Positions 23,685 through 34,829 of a stretch of 64,000 nucleotides of DNA are shown here, in pieces. The notes beneath the pieces were generated by a model that made no database searches, was not told the origin of the DNA, and was given only the letters and a program-made list of their open reading frames with translations. Source of the DNA: Sepiola atlantica (Eukaryota > Mollusca > Cephalopoda > Sepiida > Sepiolidae); contig OY744519.1 of NCBI GenBank assembly GCA_963556195.1, positions 105,318,500 through 105,382,499 on the forward strand, in the 5' to 3' direction. Within the stretch, counting starts at the first letter, position 1. The number at the start of each line of letters is the position of its first letter. The translations under genes and the position numbers were made by a program.

Positions 23685-23799
23685 GTCCAGATCGTGATTG
23701 CATGAACACACTGATTCTTGTTAGATAACCGAAGTTAAGCGGCATGGGGTCTGTCAAGTACCCTATGGATTACCATTTGAAAATGCTAGTCGCTGTATG
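23685..23799 (+). pseudogene. 5S rRNA-derived sequence
   Basis: In order the segment shows GAACACACTGATTCTTGTTA, then CCGAAGTTAAGC (the near-invariant internal promoter A-box region of 5S genes), a GGGTCTG/TCAAGTAC segment, ATGGATTACCATTTGAAAAT (5S: ATGGGTGACC...GGGAATAC) and TGCTAG...GCTGTA at the end. Length is about 115 bp, close to the 119-120 bp of 5S rRNA. Substitutions in paired regions make it a pseudogene, or the head of a 5S-derived (SINE3-type) retroposon. The sequence that follows (23800-23945) could be its body. Confidence 0.75.
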
Positions 23800-25400
23800 T
23801 CATCTTTCCATGTCCGTAATATACATGCGGCTGGAGACCGCTTGTGAATTCGATATTCCTTGAAAATTTACTTCTACGGAGGAAGCCGGCATAGCCCGAC
23901 CAGGACTTATACCACACCAGTTTTTACCGGTTCGTCGTCGTCGTGGCGATTGCATTCACGTTGTAAATTGATCACATTTATTCTTAGAGTGTGCATTGGA
24001 GTGGACCGATTGCACTCTGTGCGAAAACTTAAGGCGAAAAATGCCATTACTATTATTTTTTCCTACATCGTAGTTACCATAACAGTACCAATTATCCTAG
24101 TCATATTTTCACTCTAGTGTTTCAGTCCCCGTGCAATAAAAATGTCAACACTTTTCAAAGTAATAATTTGCGTCTGCATCGTCATTTTAAAGAGTACGAA
24201 CATACGTGTTGCTCCGTTTTTGCAAAACCTATTTTCCGATAAGTTAAGACAAAGAATTCGTAGTTTCTCACCAATACTTGCTGAAATTTCATAATTTCAT
24301 ACAAACAAACATACTTTTGTAATCGTATATTTAGTCACCATTCTTCTCTGAATAAGCTTTTAAGGCCAGATTCATGATACGATATTCACTCAGTGTTATG
24401 TTCCTTGTTTTGAAGTAAGTTTTGATTATGGTTAAAACCAGCACCAGCATTTCTACGTTCTTCAAACATTTTACTTTTGCAGAAAAATGTGTTCTTAGCT
24501 TCAATTTCTGACAGATATATGTCTTCTAAGAAACGATCTCCAGACAAATAGATTACCCACCAAGTTCTCTCGGAACAAGAGCAGGACAAAGTACTTACTG
24601 TGTTCGAGAGTTCTTATCGGTGTTGTCAGTGAGCGTGCACGCATTCAAACATACAACTTTAAGATATATAATCTGTACAAATATTATGCCCGAATCGATT
24701 TGTTTGTAATGAAGCAAATAAGTTTGAATCACAAGCTACAAAATGTAGCATGTAGTATGGAAACAACCACACATGGCAAAGGTTACACTCTTAGCCCATA
24801 TCAGGCGATGTAACCGAGACTACGCATTGCAGAGCTCAGTTTATGGACGTCTGTCCATGACGCGCTTCCATGGTGAACTGTCTGAAAGCTAATTTCTCAC
24901 CAGGGATCTTTAACGTAAGAGCCCTTTGACCCTTCAACGAATGTCATAACAGAACTCAAATCGCTTTTGTGTCAAACCTTTGATCCGAGCGTTTCCTCTC
25001 GGTCAGTATATTATGATTCCCAGAATGACTAACTATGAGACATGTCTGTTTGTCCCAAATCACATATGCACTTAATTTGTACTTTACCCGTTTTCAAAAT
25101 ACAGGGCCCGTCCTAATGTAACATTATCACTTTAAGTAATTACTTGTAATATCGACAAAACTATTCCATATATATAAGCAAATGGCACCATCAAATTATA
25201 ATCGAATAACAGCAAACAATTATTAATGTTGAACTGTTTAAAATATAATTATGCTAATTAGGTAAACTAAAGATTGTAATTGCAACTTTGTTTGACTATA
25301 AATAGAGTATTTCAAAATTATATAGTGATTAATTATTTAAATTAGAGTAAGCTGTTTTGACTGCAATATAGTAGATATAAATAAGCAAATATGTTGCTTT
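23800..25400. other. Unrecognised DNA
   Basis: Includes a moderately GC-rich segment at 24760-25000 that may be transposon debris. ORFs (23860-24117 and 24386-24589) carry no recognisable domain. Confidence 0.4.
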
Positions 25401-25407
25401 ATTCGTT

Positions 25408-25411
25408 TAGA

Positions 25412-25442
<31 letters not shown>

Positions 25443-25487
25443 TTGAATAAATATGCGTGTGCATGCGTTTATATATATATATATATG

Positions 25488-25538
<51 letters not shown>

Positions 25539-25551
25539 AATAAATATGCGT

Positions 25552-25600
<49 letters not shown>
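25408..25600. repeat. Cluster of (TA)n tracts
   Basis: Three TA tracts are separated by AATAAATATGCGTGT spacers that recur (25444-25460 and 25540-25556), so the spacer and tract were amplified together. Confidence 0.9.
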
Positions 25601-25606
<6 letters not shown>

Positions 25607-25974
25607 CAAATACACATGCATGTGTATTTAAACATATATGAATATATTACGCGAACCTATATCCGGGCATGGGCTAAGGTCAGAGTTAAGTTTTGAACAT
25701 TCTGAAAGTACTCCTAGTTTCTATTTTATTATTATTAAATTAATACATAAATATTACAAGATAATTTAAAATGTTTTTGTTAATTTTACTGTCAGTGTAT
25801 GGTAATGGAGAGTGGCAAATGTGAATCATGGACGAGTCCATTGTGGACGGGTGGTCGAGAAAGAAAGTAAGCGACTTTATAACTGTTAAAAAGGAGAAGG
25901 TTCCGCAGTGCAAGCGAGACTTGAAAGGCGGCGGTTTCAGAAACGCGAAGAGCCGAAGCGCTTGGTGATCGGAG

Positions 25975-26300
25975 TATCGAAGTACTGAAAGAATAGGAGT
26001 TTACCGATGTTTATGCCACAGATGAAGCTTTATTAGCTATGGTACCCAAGCCTGTCTTGTTGTTAGGCTTTCGTGTCTGCTGACTAAAAATTCGACTGAT
26101 AAGCAAGTTGGTACCATGAAGGAATAATCGGACTTGTATTTCATCAAATAGACAATTGGAAGTGCTTGTGGAACAATTGCTTCAGTTCACGCTCGGATGG
26201 ACAATGCAGAGCATATTGCTTTCCAACTGGATGTATATATGAACGAGTTTCTTGCGGAAACCAAGTCTGTGACCTCAGCAAGAACACACTTTCATGAGAC
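25975..26300 (+). pseudogene. Ubiquitin C-terminal hydrolase (UCHL3-type, C12 peptidase) pseudogene
   Basis: At 25997-26071 the frame reads EFTDVYATDEALLAMVPKPV, matching the conserved N-terminal part of UCH deubiquitinases. A second frame, shifted by two bases, gives YFIK at 26137, a stop (TAG at 26149) where the family has glutamine, then TIGSACGTIASVHARMDNAE and a further 35 or so residues. TIGxACGT contains the catalytic cysteine and its missing glutamine is the oxyanion-hole residue. The histidine and aspartate part of the catalytic triad is not present downstream. The stops and frameshift show a dead copy. UCH genes normally have introns; here about 100 codons are contiguous, which favours a retrocopy. 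A GC-rich leader (25830-25990) may be its 5' UTR. Confidence 0.85.
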
Positions 26301-26799
26301 AAAAGTATGTCAAAAGACTTTTTTTATATATGTGTGATGGGAAATAAAGAAAACCATTTTTTTCTATATATGTTCTGTTCTTTGTCATTCTTGTTGGATC
26401 TTACTGGGTACACCAAAAGAACGGGTAATGCAACATCAGTGTTTTCAAATGCGTATTCTTACTCTTTTAGCAATCTTGTTTAGAAGTTGAAATCAGTGAA
26501 TAAGATGTGTTATAACGATTCAAACGGCGCATACATTTTTGGGTGACACACTGTATATGTGTGTGTGCACAAGCGTAATCAGAGCAAGTGAGGTTAAGAG
26601 AACGAGATTGATTTATCAATTTTATCTTCTAACTCGTTTATTAATGTTTAGTGTTCTCAAATTCTGTGATAGATCGTATACTCTAGTGAAACACATGCAC
26701 TCACCACTCTAAGGACATATTTCTTCCCTTATTTTGAATTATTTACAATAAAAAATATGCACATATTTGATATAAAATCTAGGTTTTTTGATATTTAAA
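26301..26799. other. AT-rich DNA, nothing recognised
   Basis: No downstream UCH coding sequence was found. There is no clear poly-A tail. Confidence 0.4.
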
Positions 26800-27190
26800 T
26801 TTTCCGGCTTCATGAAACTTGCACCAAATTCATAAAAATCATATATATTTTCCTAACAAAACAAGGAGGAATACTTAATATAGTCACTAAATAATTTTAT
26901 TTGCGAATCCATATATTTATTAACATATTTATTGGTAGATGGAATACTAGTGACTACATTAAAAAATACATAAATCTGATATTTTGTTACGTCTCCCAAA
27001 TAGGTTATATTTTCAGTCGAGTTTGTTTGTTTGTTTGTTTCTGGTGTGTTTGTGTACAGCCTCGCGTCCACATATCTTGACCAATCCCCACTAAACTTGG
27101 TAAAAATATCGGACATTGTCTAGCTTAAAACCGATTTCATTTTTGAATATCTAGGTCAAAGTTCGAAGTCAAGATCACAGAAAAAATGAA
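26800..27190 (-). repeat. Dispersed repeat with (GTTT)n core, longer copy
   Basis: Second copy of the 23100-23425 repeat. It extends further, with ATCTTGACCAATCCCCACTA then AACTTGGTAAAAATATCGGA, and AGGTCAAAGTTCGAAGTCAA. Such AGGTCAAGGTCA-like tails are common in mollusc and insect interspersed repeats. Confidence 0.8.
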
Positions 27191-28680
27191 CATCACACTT
27201 TCAGCGATAACTTCGGTTTTGTTAATCGTAGAGACTCGCTGCTTGACCTGTAGTATTGCCGATAGTGTTCCGCATCTTATATTACCTTAATATCAACGTT
27301 TCACTTTGATCTTAAAAACTTCGGCAATTTTACAACTTCTACGGAATTTCAACTTCCCTTTTTCCCAAATTTGATGTATAGATCTGATGGAGGTTTATAA
27401 CAGTTACCATCATGCCAAATTTCAGTCTGAGAAGATAAATAGTTTTAGAGTAATAAAATGTTTCATGGCAAACGTTTGGGAATACTTCATATAATATGCC
27501 GAAGTTAATCCGAGATAAAACTTTGGTCCATCCTTACGTTTTCATGCGGAGATATGTGGCCTCATTACTCGCTCATATTCTTTTTTTTATTGTTTCTAAA
27601 CTAAAGAGTTTGTAGAGAAGTAGTACATGTTGAAGATGGCCTACTCGGGGGATCATCGACTGGTCAACATGCATCCCAGCCCTATGTAATGCGTAAAACA
27701 CAGTCCCTCCATAATGAATTCGTTTACTCTCTGGTGATAAGCCATATCTGTAACGGTAACGACGTCCTGCTATTTTTATGTGTAGGCGTATACAGAAATT
27801 GGTGGGTCTAGCGGAGTAAACTTTGAGTAGAAATGCCTCTATTCTAAGTAGTTGTATTTCTTATGGACACCATCGACGAACGGATTATTTGCCGAAAATG
27901 ATGATTGAGAACCGGATGATGTACTGTTCTAGTGAGTTGAAAAACCGTACACGTTTGGTCGAGTCGTATATTTATTCAGTATTGAAGATACATTTGGCGA
28001 GAACCAGTATAATCTGCTAGACCATACAACAAAACAATCAACTACTATTCCCAAACCCATAATTGATGGTGGAATTTTGTTCCCCAGCGTGTGGCGAAGC
28101 TCTTCAGAATATTTAGAAAACACACATAACTTAACAAAAATTGTTTCTTTAACGGTAAAGAATTAAGACATCGATTTATTTACTTTGCAATATTTAGATA
28201 TTTGCTCAACTATTTTATATATGGAAGAATAGTAGAATCGAAGAAGTGATGGAAAAATGTCAAGTCGTCCAATGGTCGCCAAAAAGGAAATAATTCGAAT
28301 GGAAACGGTTTGAAACAGAGAACCAGTGAGAGTATAATCAGTTGTCATGGATGTCAGCACGGAAGCGCCGACCTGCCACCATTTAGCGCAGTCGATAAGA
28401 ACTGCATAACTCTCAGGTGTGTAAAATAACTGTTAAGGTAGATAGTAATCTACTCATCAGTGGTCATATTGACGCCCAATCTTCTTCTCTATCATTTGGG
28501 AGGACAGGCCATCATGGAAGCTGAGAAAAGTCATGCGCAAACAGAATATGACTGATGCTTTTGAAGAAAGTCATTTCCACGTCCAAATCAATCACGAAAA
28601 TGTTCCGCCACCTTTCAGTCCTATCAAATGATTGCCTACATCAACTGATAATTATCTATCGAGGTTAATCAACAGATAGG
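27191..28680. other. Unrecognised DNA
   Basis: No domain in the short ORFs at 27823-28360. No repeat partner in the window. Confidence 0.4.
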
Positions 28681-28682
28681 AA

Positions 28683-28685
<3 letters not shown>

Positions 28686-28718
<33 letters not shown>

Positions 28719-28741
28719 GTAAAATACCATATAATTATATG

Positions 28742-28798
<57 letters not shown>
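28686..28798. repeat. (TA)n microsatellites
   Basis: Two TA tracts with a short AATGTAAAATACCATATAAT interruption. Confidence 0.95.
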
Positions 28799-28802
<4 letters not shown>

Positions 28803-28824
28803 TATATATGTATGAAATATACTT

Positions 28825-29310
28825 TTTGTTTCATTTTACTTCAGTCTAAGTAAGTAGAAATCAAGGTGCCCCTTCCTGGGTCTGACTTCATATCCATATA
28901 AGATACATAGATATCCGAGTGTTCAATCAAGATTCTCCTTTACCTCTCAAACGTTGAGTTAGTACAGAAGTGAAGAACATCAAATTACCAGTTTTAGTGT
29001 GGTCTTTTGGTCGTACCGGATTCAAGGACAATAATTCGTATAGTCTTGTAGAGTATCCAGCTAAATGGTGTTACTTGAGGTATCATTACTTTGAGTAGGT
29101 GCACCATTTCTCGTATGAGCCAGTGTATAGGTGTGTCGAGGTGATTTTATTTGGGCTTCTTATGCTATGTTTTCTTGAATATTTAGTCAGGATTTACATG
29201 TAGGGTAAAGTACTCTCATGTGAGCTTGTCCTTACAAAGCCTTAAACAGAAACACGGAAGACACTCGAGGATAGTGTCTAGTAAGTAATTGAAACTCTCT
29301 TTTTTGTGAA
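28825..29310 (+). repeat. Dispersed 450-500 bp repeat, copy 3
   Basis: Ordered match to 20190-20705: TTTCATTTTACTTCAGTC, AGATACATAGATAT, AAACGTTGAGTT, AAGGACAATAATTCGTATAG, CACCATTTCTCGTATGAGCC, ATTTGGGCTTCT and AATATTTAGTCAGGATTTAC. It starts just after a TA tract. Confidence 0.85.
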
Positions 29311-31335
29311 GAAATCTCTTAAATAATCACCCAATCTACTAGAAAACACAGACACAATAGGCAAAGCAAAATGATCTTGTTTTGCCCCCCTTATCTCCTC
29401 AGTGTCAAATATAGAAACGGCAAGCCATTCCTCTTATTTATAGACAAACAGTTTCCACCATTAAATAAGCAACTTATTTTCTGAAAAAAAATACGATAAA
29501 AACAAGTTATTCTTGATTTCTATCCGTAGGATACATTCATGCCTCAAAACCTACATAAGCAAGCAATCAACTTACACCCGCAAGAAAAAAAAATTATTTC
29601 ACAAATTCTCGCGTAAAGTCGTCTGGTTTCTCAATTTTCTAAAGTTTATCATTTCAACGGTGTTTCAGACTGTAGTAACAACTATTTCATTATTATATAC
29701 ACGCACCCGCACTATTCTACTACAGACCGGTGATTACAACAACAGTCATTTCGATAACACTGGAAGAAATCGTCAATCTTCGGCTACGCCGTAAGACTTC
29801 GACCATAAAGAAGAAAAAAAGGACAGAAAAATAACGAAAAATATGATCTGTATTACTATGTATAGGGTTTTATAAAACTAAAAATTTTGATTTAAAAATG
29901 AATTATTTCATAGATATTTGTATTTATATGATAAAATCTCGCGTCAAGTTGTCTAGTTTCTTTATTTTAAAAGTTCATATATATAAGACATATATATATA
30001 TATATATGCAATATATATATATATATGAAATATATATAAACATATATATATATATATATGATATATCTATATGATATATATATATAAGGGATCATCAGTT
30101 GTTTACCATGAACAACTGTTTCCGGAATCCAAACATAATGATATTAAATCGACGGTCTAGACACCTTACTGCTCAAAATCCATGACTTATTTTCATTCTA
30201 GAAAAAATGTATAAAATCAGGATATCTCTAAAAAGAACAGTTTTGCGCCACTTTTTTCTCCCCTTTCGAAGATAAGAATACAGATATAATGATATTATAC
30301 CTTATGTCTTTAATCTTTATTCTCACCTTACTCAAAATACATGACATTATTGACATTCTAAAAATGTCTCAAATGTGAGGACTAATCTTAGTTTATCGTA
30401 AGATAAAACTGACAGTCAATGAATCTTGCTTCATTCATGTCTAATGACTATGAAGCAAATTCAGTTCAAATCTGAAATCTTAAAATGTTAAGTTTTTGTT
30501 CACATATTACGTCCTGTAAAAGAGGAAACTGGAATTTTTGCCATATTTATTAATTGATGTCATATACTTATTGTAAAAAAATCACAAAAATAGGAGGTAT
30601 CTAAATTTTCACGAAGAGCTTTCACTCCTTTCATATCACTTTAAACATGAAATTAAATAAAACGAAATAATGCTCATATTTGGACCCCATTTGCGAGCAG
30701 CAAGTGTGTTCCAAGACTCATAAGCATCGGTTAATAAAGTTAGGAGTGAATCTGTACACACAAATATATAAACATATCTCACTGTATAAAGGTATCTATC
30801 TATATATATATATATATATATATATTCTCAGATTTCAGACCAATTTCAGTTACCATCACGAAAATAACACATTCTGAAACACATATTAATAAAAATAAAT
30901 TGTCATCGAATCTATCTTTATTAACACCCTGCAACCTACAATAAACACCATTACCTATAAAACGAGTAATCACTCTTTTAAATGCTTAACGTAAATAAAA
31001 TTTATCCTGTGACGCTAATTCTAGCCTCCATGAATTTAAGCTGCAAACGTTCTTATGGAACTGCACAGGTTTGGTCTTAAGACGTTTTACGAGTTAACAT
31101 ATAGCGTTCTCGTCTGCATCGTAAAATTCTCTTCTTTTTCTCCAGCTTCGTTGTTTTCGTTACGTGAACAGGATTAGAGGAAAAATCAAAGTGCTACTTA
31201 TACTTATGGAACAATCATTATATTTTATGATTTTCACTAAATTGTTATTTGTAATTGAAAACTTAAAAATGCTATAATGAAGCAAAAACTGCAATTACGG
31301 TTTACAATGTTTGCTTAAATGAATAAAATACTGCC
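29311..31335. other. AT-rich DNA with short TA tracts
   Basis: TA-rich blocks occur at 29985-30085 and 30800-30824. ORF 29513-29794 has no recognisable domain. Nothing else was identified. Confidence 0.4.
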
Positions 31336-31339
31336 GAAA

Positions 31340-31342
31340 TTT

Positions 31343-31381
<39 letters not shown>

Positions 31382-31500
31382 GAAATGAAAAAGGAGAAAC
31401 CAAACGGATGTTTTTTTATATATTCATCAACGTTTCGTCTTTATTTGAAAGACTTCCTCAGGATGATAATTTTAAGAAAATGTCATGCAAGTACGTGAAA
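31340..31500 (-). repeat. Hammerhead-bearing dispersed repeat, copy 1
   Basis: A TA tract (31348-31379) is followed by a segment also present at 58297-58480 and, reversed, at 59870-60090. Shared blocks are ATCAACNTTT, GTCTTTATTT, GACTT then TCAGGATGAT, and AAGAAAAT. It contains the ribozyme-like motif at 31424-31466. Confidence 0.75.
31424..31466 (-). ncRNA. Hammerhead ribozyme-like motif
   Basis: Minus strand, 5' to 3': stem I UCAUC; core CUGAGGA (31461-31455); stem II GUCUUU/AAAGAC around CAAAU; core GAAA (31436-31433); CGUU; then GAUGA closing stem I. The hammerhead consensus is CUGANGA...GAAA with a cleavage site after NUH; here GUU fits. Deviations: one extra A lies between the first core and stem II, and stem III is only the self-complementary ACGU, so activity would need dimers, as has been proposed for Penelope-type hammerheads. 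Confidence 0.5.
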
Positions 31501-31504
31501 ATAT

Positions 31505-32000
31505 TGGGTTGACATGATGTAGTAGCCATTACTGGGTGCGCAGACCCGAGGTCCGGGCTAAGTGATGTCAGTCAGTGGCAGAGAGTGAAATAAATATGGA
31601 TGGCTGTGAGTGAAAACGGGAAGGGGTGGGGGTGATCGGAAATAATGTGGATGGCTGTTAGTGAAGAAATGGAGGGGTGGGAGAAAGAGGAGGGAGGACG
31701 CTCTGTGATTTTGGTGTGTGGGTATGTCATGGTTTTTAGAAAAGATTTTAAGAAATGAAGGTGGTTTGAAAGTGGGAAGGGTATGTGGGTAAGAGTGTGG
31801 GAGAAATGGTCGGAAGGGTGAAATGAGTGAAGGGGAGCGGGGTGATTGTGTTGTGGGTAGGTGTGAAATTTTTGGTGAGTAGTATGTCAATAATGTGTAG
31901 AATGAGTAAGTTATGTTTGGATTCGTGGTGAATGAAAATGTGTGTGTGTGGAGGTTGTGTGTGAGTGTGTAAGCGGAGACTGGTATGTGAATATAACAGA
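31505..32000. other. Strand-asymmetric G/GT-rich segment
   Basis: The plus strand is strongly purine- and GT-rich with internal duplication (GGATGGCTGTGAGTGAA near 31598 and GGATGGCTGTTAGTGAA near 31651). A 169-codon minus-strand frame runs through it but is a product of the skew (Pro, His, Ser, Thr rich) and has no domain. The minus strand of 59400-59830 has similar skew beside a related repeat. Confidence 0.6.
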
Positions 32001-32054
32001 GAGCGAAAGAAAATACAAATAAATATAAAAATAAAAATAATATATATATATATA

Positions 32055-33333
32055 CAGGGTGGCGCAAAAGTCACGCATTAGTTTGAATCAGTAACAACTT
32101 TCACATTTAATCAAATGTTCTCCTTATTTTTCAGAATATTACAGATATAAACATTGATAATTTATCATGGAAAAATATAGCACTGAACAACAAACCAACA
32201 TTATTGAACTTTACTTCGGAAACCATCGTTCAATAACCTTAACCCAAAGAGCCTATCGTCGGCATTATAATGTCAGACAATCTCCCAGTCAGACCACAAT
32301 TGATCGTCTTGTGGCCCGATTTCAGCAGCAAGGTTCAGTCAGTGCTCTACCACGATCTGTCAGACCACGTTCAGTACGGACAGCAGAAAATGTAGCACTC
32401 GTTGAAGATGGCATTGCTGAAAATCCAGACACCTTAACTCGAAGACGAGCCACTCAGATTGGGATGTCCAGAAGGTCACGTCAAAGAATTTTCCGTGAAT
32501 TACATCTGTTTCCATACAAAATTTAATTGGTACAGGCATTACAACCCACAGATTTGCAATCACGCGTAGCTTATGCTGTTCACATTCAGCAATTAGCCAG
32601 AGAACAAAGTGAGTTCATCAATAAGCTGATAATGAGCGACGAAGCCCATTTTCATCTGAACGGGTTCGTAAATAAGCAAAACTGCAGAATATGGGCCATT
32701 GGAAATCCAAGAACCGTTCATGAACGTGAATTACATCCACTAAAATGTACCGTATGGTGTGTTGTTACATCGGAAAGAGTGATCGGTCCATATTTCTTTG
32801 AAGACGAAGAAGGTGTCGCGGTGACGATAACTGCACAGCGATATCAACAAATGATTGAAAATTATTTAAGACCAGCTGTTCAGGACAACCCAGAAATGTG
32901 GTTCCAACAAGATGGAGCTACTGTCCACACTGCCCGACAAAGTATGGCGCTCTTAAAGGGATTGTTTGGCGAGCGCTTAATTAGCAGATTTTCACCGGAT
33001 TAACAGCACTTGACTTTTTCCGTTAGGGGTATCTTAAGGAAAGGGTATATGTGAACAAGCCTAGAACGATTCAAGAGCTTAAAAACAATATCAGACATGA
33101 AATCCAAGAACTAGAGCCAGTTATTCTAAGGACTGTAATGGAAAATGCCCTAACTAAAGCCCGTCTTTGTGAGGCCGAAAATGGTGGCCATTTAAAGGAT
33201 ATTATTTTTAAAACCTACTGCAACAAAATTACCAAGTAAATGTATTATTTATCAGAAAAGTCTAGTAAATTACTTGAAATGTTGTAGTTTCTATCACCTA
33301 AACAAACCAATGCGCGACTTTTGCAGCACTCTG
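32055..33333 (+). mobile_element. Mariner-type (IS630/Tc1/mariner) DNA transposon, inactive
   Basis: Terminal inverted repeats of about 30 bp begin CAGGGTGGCGCAAAAGTCAC at the left and, reverse-complemented, CAGAGTGCTGCAAAAGTCGC at the right. TA target duplications lie at 32053-32054 and 33334-33335, with TA tracts on both sides. Length is 1279 bp, typical for the superfamily. The transposase inside is broken by stops and a deletion. Confidence 0.9.
32167..33239 (+). pseudogene. Transposase of the 32055-33333 element
   Basis: The first frame (119 codons) begins MEKYSTEQQTNIIELYFGNH and has two helix-turn-helix-like regions (AYRRHYNVRQSPSQTTIDRL; RRRATQIGMSRRS). A TAA at 32524-32526 interrupts. 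The frame continues to 33003 with the first catalytic aspartate in MSDEAHFHL (32638-32640) and the second in WFQQDGATVH (32911-32913). A short deletion with frameshift at about 33000-33005 removes sequence before the third aspartate. The shifted frame shows LDFF (D at 33012-33014), then a TAG at 33018-33020, then YLKERVYVNKPRTIQELKNN to the stop at 33237-33239. The DDD triad therefore survives but in pieces. Confidence 0.88.
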
Positions 33334-33938
33334 TATATATATATATATACATATATATATATTAATGCAAGTTTGATTGAATAGAAGTGTAAGTTTATCT
33401 CTTTTCTGATTCCTCCTTTCTCACTGATGGACCAGCAATTTGATGCTATGTTCCAGTTTATATAGGAGCTTGTCATACATGCAAATACTTTCGACTTGCA
33501 TGAGTTGTTTTTTAGGCCCGTGATAATGTTGGTACAACGAATTAAAAAAATAAGATTATTTTTTTATAGTATGGCGATTAAAAACATTTTAAGATTCCTT
33601 TTCCACCCTCGTATCGAGCCTAGTTGATGGTACGTTTATGCGCCCAGATCAATAGTGTTTCGAGGATGAGGAGACGAAGACTACAGTTCGAAATAGCAAG
33701 GATAAAACTGTTCGGAGTTACTATATTACGGAAGGTCTTTTTTAAAATTGTGTCGACTTGTAAGTGTTGGTAGATGGAGATTTGTTCGGCCGTCAGGTAG
33801 CATGTAAGGAAGCGAGAGATTGTGACCTTAGTCATGCCAGTAAATGTATTATTCTTAGAGAAGATATTCCGAAAAAGCGTTAAAACATGTGCATTGTTTG
33901 TGGACGACGGATTATTTTGTATTCGTAAATTAACCGCT

Positions 33939-33981
<43 letters not shown>

Positions 33982-33982
33982 G

Positions 33983-34025
<43 letters not shown>

Positions 34026-34028
34026 TCG
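33334..34028. other. Unrecognised DNA with (TA)n at 33945-34020
   Basis: Short TA tracts follow the transposon. No gene or repeat partner at 33361-33940. Confidence 0.5.
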
Positions 34029-34605
34029 TTGTTGTTGTTGTTGAATCACTCTCCACTGTTCGCTATACGCGCCCGCCGATTTGGCGTTTGAAGATCTAAA
34101 TCCATCCTAATTGTCATGCGAATTCTGCTAGCCGAGGGAAAAGACATCCGACTGCGAATCAGTGGCGATTTGTAAAACCGGTTACGTGCCCTCCGACCGA
34201 CGTGAGTTAGCACCCCCTACACTGAAGATTGCGTAAACATGAAACGTCAATGTCTGTAGGTAAAAATTATTAATATTTGCTTTACATCTAATTATAGTCC
34301 CCTTTTTTGTCTTTGAGAGAATTTATAAACGAGCAGTAATACTATGCCTTAAAAGCGAGATTCCGACCCCGTTTGTTGTTGTTGAATTACTCTCCACTGC
34401 TCGCTATACACGTCCGCTGATTTAACGTTTATAGATTTAAATCACTCTTAATTGTCATGCGAATTCACGGCGGCTGAGAGAAAAGACTCCCGACTACGAA
34501 TCAGTGGCGATTTGTAAAACCGGTTTCGTGCCCTCCGTCTGATCTAAATTGTCATCGAATGAAATTTCGATGTCTGTAGGTAAAAATAATTAATATTGAC
34601 TTTAA

Positions 34606-34610
<5 letters not shown>
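34029..34610 (+). repeat. Two tandem units of a 345-bp repeat
   Basis: Unit 1 (34029-34300) and unit 2 (34373-34610) share GTTGTTGTTGAAT, CTCTCCACTG, CGCTATAC, TTGTCATGCGAATTC, ATCAGTGGCGATTTGTAAAA, CCGGTT, GTGCCCTCCG and GATGTCTGTAGGTAAAAAT. GCTGAGAGAAAAGACTCCCG followed by ACTACGAATCAG looks tRNA-like. The unit end, GTAGGTAAAA, is the same as beside the hammerhead-like motifs at 44306 and 19081. Confidence 0.85.
34216..34260 (+). ncRNA. Hammerhead-like motif in repeat unit 1
   Basis: CCUACA (stem I), CUGAAGA (34222-34228), a weak stem II (UUGCGUAAACAU), GAAA (34241-34244), CGUC (classical GUC cleavage site), a 6-nt bulge, then UGUAGG (34255-34260) pairing with CCUACA. Stem II pairs at only two positions, so this copy is probably inactive. 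In unit 2 the CUGANGA half is lost. Confidence 0.4.

Positions 34611-34611
<1 letters not shown>

Positions 34612-34690
<79 letters not shown>
34612..34690. repeat. (TA)n(TG)n microsatellite
   Basis: TA tract followed by TG units. Confidence 0.95.
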
Positions 34691-34691
<1 letters not shown>

Positions 34692-34829
34692 AAGTAGATT
34701 TCGCGTACAACACAATCGTAGGATTAACTTCTAACGAAACAGTCTTTTAATCAATGAAATGGGTGGGTGGAAAAAAAGAAAATTGCTAAATTTTTATTTA
34801 AGGCCTTATGGTATTACTCTCTCAGAATT

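Noticed and set aside
24740..25000. Moderately GC-rich block suspected to be an exon
   Set aside because: No long open frame, splice-site arrangement or protein motif could be supported.
28440..28465. CUGAUGA followed by a perfect 6-bp stem on the minus strand
   Set aside because: The sequence after the stem is CUUA, not GAAA, so it is not a hammerhead.
31558..32067. 169-codon open frame on the minus strand
   Set aside because: It results from strong base skew, is Pro/His/Ser/Thr-rich and low complexity, has no domain and ends in a TA tract.
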